Origin: Streptomyces sp. NBC_00490
GTDB taxonomy: Bacteria; Actinomycetota; Actinomycetes; Streptomycetales; Streptomycetaceae
Assembly: GCF_036013645.1 (NCBI RefSeq)
Contig: NZ_CP107869.1
Location: 1,240,001-1,304,000, forward strand
Length of the DNA stretch: 64,000 nucleotides
Direction: 5' to 3'
Made by a program: the position numbers and the translations under genes. Position 1 is the first letter of the stretch. Every line of letters starts with the position of its first letter. Shown here in pieces: positions 60,603 to 64,000 of the stretch. Below the pieces are notes generated by a model. It did no database searches. It saw only the letters and a list, made by a program, of their open reading frames with translations, and was not told the DNA's origin.

Positions 60603-61927
60603 ACCTGCTCCTCCTCGACCTTCTGGATCCGGGCCCGGTCCGGCACGTGCCGGTCGAGCGTGCGTACGTCGATCAACGCGCGTCCTCCGTCGAGGAGTTC
60701 GACGGTGAGGCGGTCGCCGATGGCCGGGAAGCGGCCCAGGCGGTCCACGATCAGGCCTGCCACGGTGTCGTAGTCGTCCTCCTCGGGCAGTTCGATGCCG
60801 GTGGCGTCGGCGATCTCGTCGAGGCGGCGGCCGGCGTCCACCAGCCAGCCCTCGCCGTCGGGGACGGCGACCTCGATGACGGTGTCGGTCTCGTCGGCGA
60901 TGTCTCCGACCAGTTCCTCCGCGATGTCCTCGTAGGTGACGATGCCGGCGAGACCGCCGTGCTCGTCCAGGACGACCGCGAACTCGTCGTCCCGCTCACG
61001 CATCTGCTCGACGGCGTGCGGCAGCGGGAGGGTGTCGGGCAGCAGCAGCGGGCGGCGGGCCACCGCGCCCGCGGTGGTGGTGGCGAGGGCCGCGGCGGGC
61101 AGGCGCATCAGCTCGCGTACGCCGACGACGCCGGGGACGTCGTCGGGGTGGTCGCCGAGGACGGGGTAGGTGGAGTGGCCGTGCTTGGCGATCAGGTCGA
61201 CGGCCTCGGCCGCGGTGGCGTCCTTGCGGACGAAGACGGCGTCCACACGCGGGACCATCACCTCGTCGAGGGTGCGCTCGGAGAACTCCAGGGCGTGGTC
61301 GATGAGTTCGGCGGTCTCCTTGGGCAGTTGCCCCTGTTGGTGGGACTCGCCGATGAGGTGGCCGAGTTCCTCCAGGGTGGCACCGTGGTGGAGTTCCTCG
61401 ACGGGCTCGATGCCGGCCTTGCGCAGCAGCCGGTTGGCGGCGCCGTCGAAGATCCGCACGAGCGGGCCGACGACCTTGAGGTACGCCAGGGTCGAGGAGG
61501 CCAGGGACTTGGCCAGGCGCTCCGGGACGGCGATGGCGAGGTTCTTGGGGGCGAGTTCGCCCAGCACCATCTGGACGACGGTGGCCAGGACGAAGGCGAG
61601 GACGACGGAGATGCCGCCCACGGCGCCCTCGGGGATGCCGATGCCGGTCAGCGCGGGCTCGAGCAGTGCGGAGACGGACGGCTCGGCGATGAAGCCGACG
61701 ACCAGGCCGGTGACGGTGATGCCGAGCTGGGCGCCGGACAGCATGAACGACAGGCGCTCCAGGACCGTCAGGGCGCGGGCGGCCTTCCGGTCGCCCGCCT
61801 CCGCCTCACGGGCGAGGGCGAGCCGGTCCGCGGAGACGTAGGCGAACTCCTGGGCCACGAAGTAGCCGGTGCCGGCGGTGAGGACGAAGACGGCCAGCAG
61901 ACCGAGCAGGGCGCTCACGACACTCAT
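60599..61927 (-). CDS. CNNM/HlyC-CorC family membrane protein with CBS pair and CorC domain
   Basis: A 442-residue paralogue of the next protein: CNNM domain (residues 1-190, TGTGYFVAQEFAYVSADRL opening), two CBS motifs (residues 205-330, MVPRVDAVFVRKDATAAEAVDLI) and a CorC_HlyC domain (residues 340-425, EGWLVDAGRRLDEIADATGIELPEEDDYDTVAGLIVDRLGRFP). It is the full-length partner and is transcribed first. ATG 61927 is used. Confidence 0.9.
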   Translation of the reverse strand: MSVVSALLGLLAVFVLTAGTGYFVAQEFAYVSADRLALAREAEAGDRKAARALTVLERLSFMLSGAQLGITVTGLVVGFIAEPSVSALLEPALTGIGIPEGAVGGISVVLAFVLATVVQMVLGELAPKNLAIAVPERLAKSLASSTLAYLKVVGPLVRIFDGAANRLLRKAGIEPVEELHHGATLEELGHLIGESHQQGQLPKETAELIDHALEFSERTLDEVMVPRVDAVFVRKDATAAEAVDLIAKHGHSTYPVLGDHPDDVPGVVGVRELMRLPAAALATTTAGAVARRPLLLPDTLPLPHAVEQMRERDDEFAVVLDEHGGLAGIVTYEDIAEELVGDIADETDTVIEVAVPDGEGWLVDAGRRLDEIADATGIELPEEDDYDTVAGLIVDRLGRFPAIGDRLTVELLDGGRALIDVRTLDRHVPDRARIQKVEEEQV

Positions 61928-62209
61928 CGGCGCGTCGATCGACAGTGGGCGCCCCGTCGCGTGCCGTGCTCAGGAAGGACCTGGCGGGGTGGTCGGGGGC
62001 GGTGCCCCGGGGAGTCCGTCATGGTGGCGGACACGTCGTGCTCCTTACATCGGTGTGCGGTGCGTGAACGAACGCGGTGGGAGGGGAGTTCCTTCCGGAC
62101 CGGTGGAACTTATCGGTCCGGCCGCGAGTTTCTACGTTGCTGTAGATATTAAGGGGTGCCGGATCGCCGTCCGAGCGGGCCGGGCCCCGACCGACCGTTT
62201 GGAGCAGTC

Positions 62210-62665
62210 ATGGCCCTGTGGGACCGGTTCAAGGAGTCCGCGTCGACGATGCAGACGCAGCTCGTGGCGAAGAAGAACGACCTCAAGAGCGGCGCCTTCC
62301 GCGACGCGAGCATGGCCATGTGCGCGCTGGTCGCCGCCGCGGACGGGAGTGTCGATCCCTCCGAGCGCCAGCGGGTGGCCCAGCTGATCGCCACCAACGA
62401 GGTGCTGCAGAACTTCGACGCCATGGACCTCCAGCGCCGCTTCGACGACAACATCAACAAGCTGACCACCGACTTCGCCTTCGGCAAGGTGAGCGTGCTC
62501 CAGGAGATCGGCAAGGCGAAGAAGAAGCCGGCCGAGGCGCGTGCCGTGGTGCAGATCGGCATCGTGATCGGCGGGGCCGACGGCGACTTCGACAAGAGCG
62601 AGCAGGCCGTCGTACGCGAGGCGTGTTTCGCACTCGACCTGCCGCCGCACGAGTTCGACCTCTGA
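62210..62665 (+). CDS. terB: TerB tellurite resistance-type protein
   Basis: A 151-residue TerB: AMCALVAAADGSVDPSERQRVAQLI and VQIGIVIGGADGDFDKSEQAVVREACFALDLPPHEFDL, the two metal-binding A-D-G-x-x-D/E repeats at residues 43-52 and 124-133. TerB works with TerC/D membrane partners in stress signalling and tellurite resistance; none of these is in this window. ATG 62210 follows GGAG. Single gene. Confidence 0.92.
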   Translation: MALWDRFKESASTMQTQLVAKKNDLKSGAFRDASMAMCALVAAADGSVDPSERQRVAQLIATNEVLQNFDAMDLQRRFDDNINKLTTDFAFGKVSVLQEIGKAKKKPAEARAVVQIGIVIGGADGDFDKSEQAVVREACFALDLPPHEFDL

Positions 62666-62669
62666 GGAG

Positions 62670-62691
62670 GACGGCGCGCGGCGGCGCCGTC
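62670..62691. terminator. bidirectional hairpin between terB and the M56 peptidase gene
   Basis: GACGGCGC (62670-62677) pairs with GCGCCGTC (62684-62691) around a six-base loop. It lies directly after the terB stop and overlaps the end of the convergent peptidase frame. Confidence 0.6.
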
Positions 62692-63622
62692 ACAGCGGCG
62701 TCGCGGCGCGCAGGATGACGATCATCGTCACCGCGGAGTTGGCGGACGACAGCGCGGAGAGCGCCGTACCGGCGGCGGCCGCCCAGGCCGCCATCCCGAC
62801 CGCGGTGAACACCGAGGGCCAGCCGCGACCGCCGGGAGCGGGCGCCAGCAGGGCCGCCACCCGCCGGGGCACCGGTCCGGGCAGGGCGAAGCCCGCGAGT
62901 GCCGGCACGGGAGTGCGGCGGGAGACCAGCGCCGCCCTGCCGATCGCGCGCGCCACGGTGTGGCGGTCGCCGACGACCCGGGCCGCCTCCTCGTCCGCCC
63001 AGCGCTCCGTCGTGTAGACGACCGCCGTACGCAGCGGACGCAGAAACGGGTTGGCGCGCGCCGCCAGCTGGGCGACGAGCAGGAACCGGTGGTGCCGGGC
63101 GGCCAGATGCACGCGCTCGTGGGCGAATAGGGCGCGCCGCTCGGCGGGCCCGAGAGCGGACAGCAGGGCCGTGGTCACCACGATGCGGCCACGGGTCCCG
63201 CCGGGCAGGGCGTACGCGTACGGCTCGCCGTCGGGCAGGATCGCGACCTGCGTGCCGGGCAGTCCGGCCAGCGCCCGGTGGGCGCGCCGTCGTACCCGCG
63301 CGTGCCGCCACAGCGCCCGCCCGCACAGCACGGCGACGGCCAGCAGGGCCGGGATGGCGGCCTTGCCGGCCACCTCGTCGTAGGGGACGGTCTCGCGGAC
63401 CTCGGGGTCGGACCAGCCGTCGGGCAGGGGGTTGCCCGGCAGCTGCGCCGTGCCGACCACCATCAGCAGCCCCAGACAGACCGTGCTGCACAGCGCCATC
63501 ACTCCGGCCACGCCCGTCAGCAGGCGGGTGGCGACACGGGGATGCAGACGCTGTTCGGCGAGTCTCGCGATCGGCCAGGCCGTCAAGGGCAGCACCAGCG
63601 GAAGGAAGACGAACACCCCCAT
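62690..63622 (-). CDS. M56 family membrane metallopeptidase (BlaR1-like)
   Basis: A 310-residue membrane protein. Four helices (at residues 4-20, 33-55, 88-104 and 275-300) frame a cytoplasmic zinc peptidase with H168-E-R-V-H172. There is no extracellular penicillin-binding sensor, so it is the BlaR1-like truncated type common in actinomycetes. It follows a BlaI-type repressor gene by 6 bases; with beta-lactam or wall stress it would cut the repressor. Confidence 0.88.
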   Translation of the reverse strand: MGVFVFLPLVLPLTAWPIARLAEQRLHPRVATRLLTGVAGVMALCSTVCLGLLMVVGTAQLPGNPLPDGWSDPEVRETVPYDEVAGKAAIPALLAVAVLCGRALWRHARVRRRAHRALAGLPGTQVAILPDGEPYAYALPGGTRGRIVVTTALLSALGPAERRALFAHERVHLAARHHRFLLVAQLAARANPFLRPLRTAVVYTTERWADEEAARVVGDRHTVARAIGRAALVSRRTPVPALAGFALPGPVPRRVAALLAPAPGGRGWPSVFTAVGMAAWAAAAGTALSALSSANSAVTMIVILRAATPL

Positions 63623-63628
63623 GAGAAG

Positions 63629-64000
63629 TCAGTGGTCCCTTTCGCCCTCGGCCGCTTCGCCCACGTCGCCTTCGCCCTCCGCCTGCCCCAGCAGGTCGCG
63701 CAGCAGCTTCTCGTCGTCCGGATCGAGCGAGGTGACGAAGCTGGCGAGGACCGCCTCGCGGTCGCTCTCGCCGTCCAGGAGTTTGCGCATCTTGTGGGCC
63801 GCCAGCCCGGCCTGGTCCGACACCGGGGTCCAGACGAAGGACCGGCCCGAGCGCTCCCGGGTCACCGCGGCCTTGGCCAGCAGCCGGGTCAGGATCGTGA
63901 TCACCGTCGTATAGGCGAGGCCCGCGCCGAGCCGCTCCTGCACCCAGCCCGCCGTCGCCGGACCGTCGGCCTCGCGCAGGGCCGACAGAACCTGCGCCTC
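63629..64000 (-). CDS. BlaI/MecI/CopY family repressor (start beyond window edge)
   Basis: At least 123 residues are present; the start codon lies beyond 64000. The wing and recognition region (LGAGLAYTTVITILTRLLAKAAVTRERSGRSFVWTP) and dimerisation tail (AGLAAHKMRKLLDGESDREAVLASFV) are typical. The C-terminal extension is acidic. It represses the M56-repressor operon until cleaved. The protein is only partial here. Confidence 0.85.
   Translation of the reverse strand, partial: EAQVLSALREADGPATAGWVQERLGAGLAYTTVITILTRLLAKAAVTRERSGRSFVWTPVSDQAGLAAHKMRKLLDGESDREAVLASFVTSLDPDDEKLLRDLLGQAEGEGDVGEAAEGERDH

Overview
The window has the hallmarks of a Streptomyces (or close actinomycete) chromosome: very high G+C, GTG/TTG starts, ATGA start-stop overlaps, rare TTA codons, a conservon (cvnABCD plus P450s), twin-arginine and Streptomyces-type lipoprotein signals, and many one-component regulators facing divergent target genes. 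No rRNA, tRNA, CRISPR array, transposase or prophage was seen. Both ends cut genes: a secreted hydrolase on the left and a BlaI-type repressor on the right.

Layout. 1-3.9 kb: secreted alpha/beta hydrolase (partial), a Clp N-domain protein without ATPase facing a small HTH protein across a dyad, a free-standing TOPRIM protein, a GNAT. 4-7.5 kb: LysR regulator facing a hydrolase / F420-type oxidoreductase / methyltransferase operon. 7.6-10.3 kb: FG-GAP secreted protein and a broken LacI regulator. 10.4-14.5 kb: small membrane protein, ECF41-type sigma factor mirrored against an NTF2-LUD fusion, quinone oxidoreductase, cold-shock protein. 14.8-17.4 kb: ABC-F protein with a tiny leader peptide, DHFR-like reductase. 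17.7-24.2 kb: conservon with a double roadblock protein, two P450s and an enoyl-CoA hydratase-like protein, closed by a 19-bp perfect hairpin. 24.4-28.6 kb: small hypothetical proteins, glyoxalase-like protein, FMN reductase and XRE regulator. 28.7-34.4 kb: SAM-IV riboswitch, Cys-containing leader peptide and a complete peptide-type ABC transporter. 34.6-39.6 kb: secreted protein, MFS exporter, TTA-containing membrane protein, gap and its AraC-type regulator. 39.7-46.1 kb: TAT-exported sulfite-oxidase-like enzyme behind a Cys-rich leader peptide, GNAT, cupin-like protein, S58 peptidase, MalY-type C-S lyase, DUF1062. 46.3-51.5 kb: orphan sugar-binding lipoprotein with a near-consensus promoter and operator plus a stub of its lost permease, MFS exporter, PfkB kinase, DUF3040, CPA2 antiporter. 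51.7-58 kb: MpaB-type oxygenase facing a TetR over twin operators, expansin-like protein, two GNATs, fructosamine-kinase-like protein, RmlD-like reductase, P-loop kinase. 58.2-64 kb: secreted lipase, two CNNM/CBS membrane proteins, TerB, M56 peptidase and BlaI-type repressor.

How the parts work together. The strongest theme is RNA- and peptide-level control: three separate transcripts begin with short leader peptides (ABC-F at 14864, peptide ABC transporter at 28876, sulfite oxidase at 41139), two of them rich in C-terminal cysteines and linked to sulfur functions, one also behind a SAM-sensing RNA. A second theme is divergent regulator-target pairs with visible symmetric operators (2177-2206, 4995-5042, 11940-12018, 52797-52837). 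The conservon should be under developmental (bldA) control because cvnC and the second P450 each contain a TTA codon.
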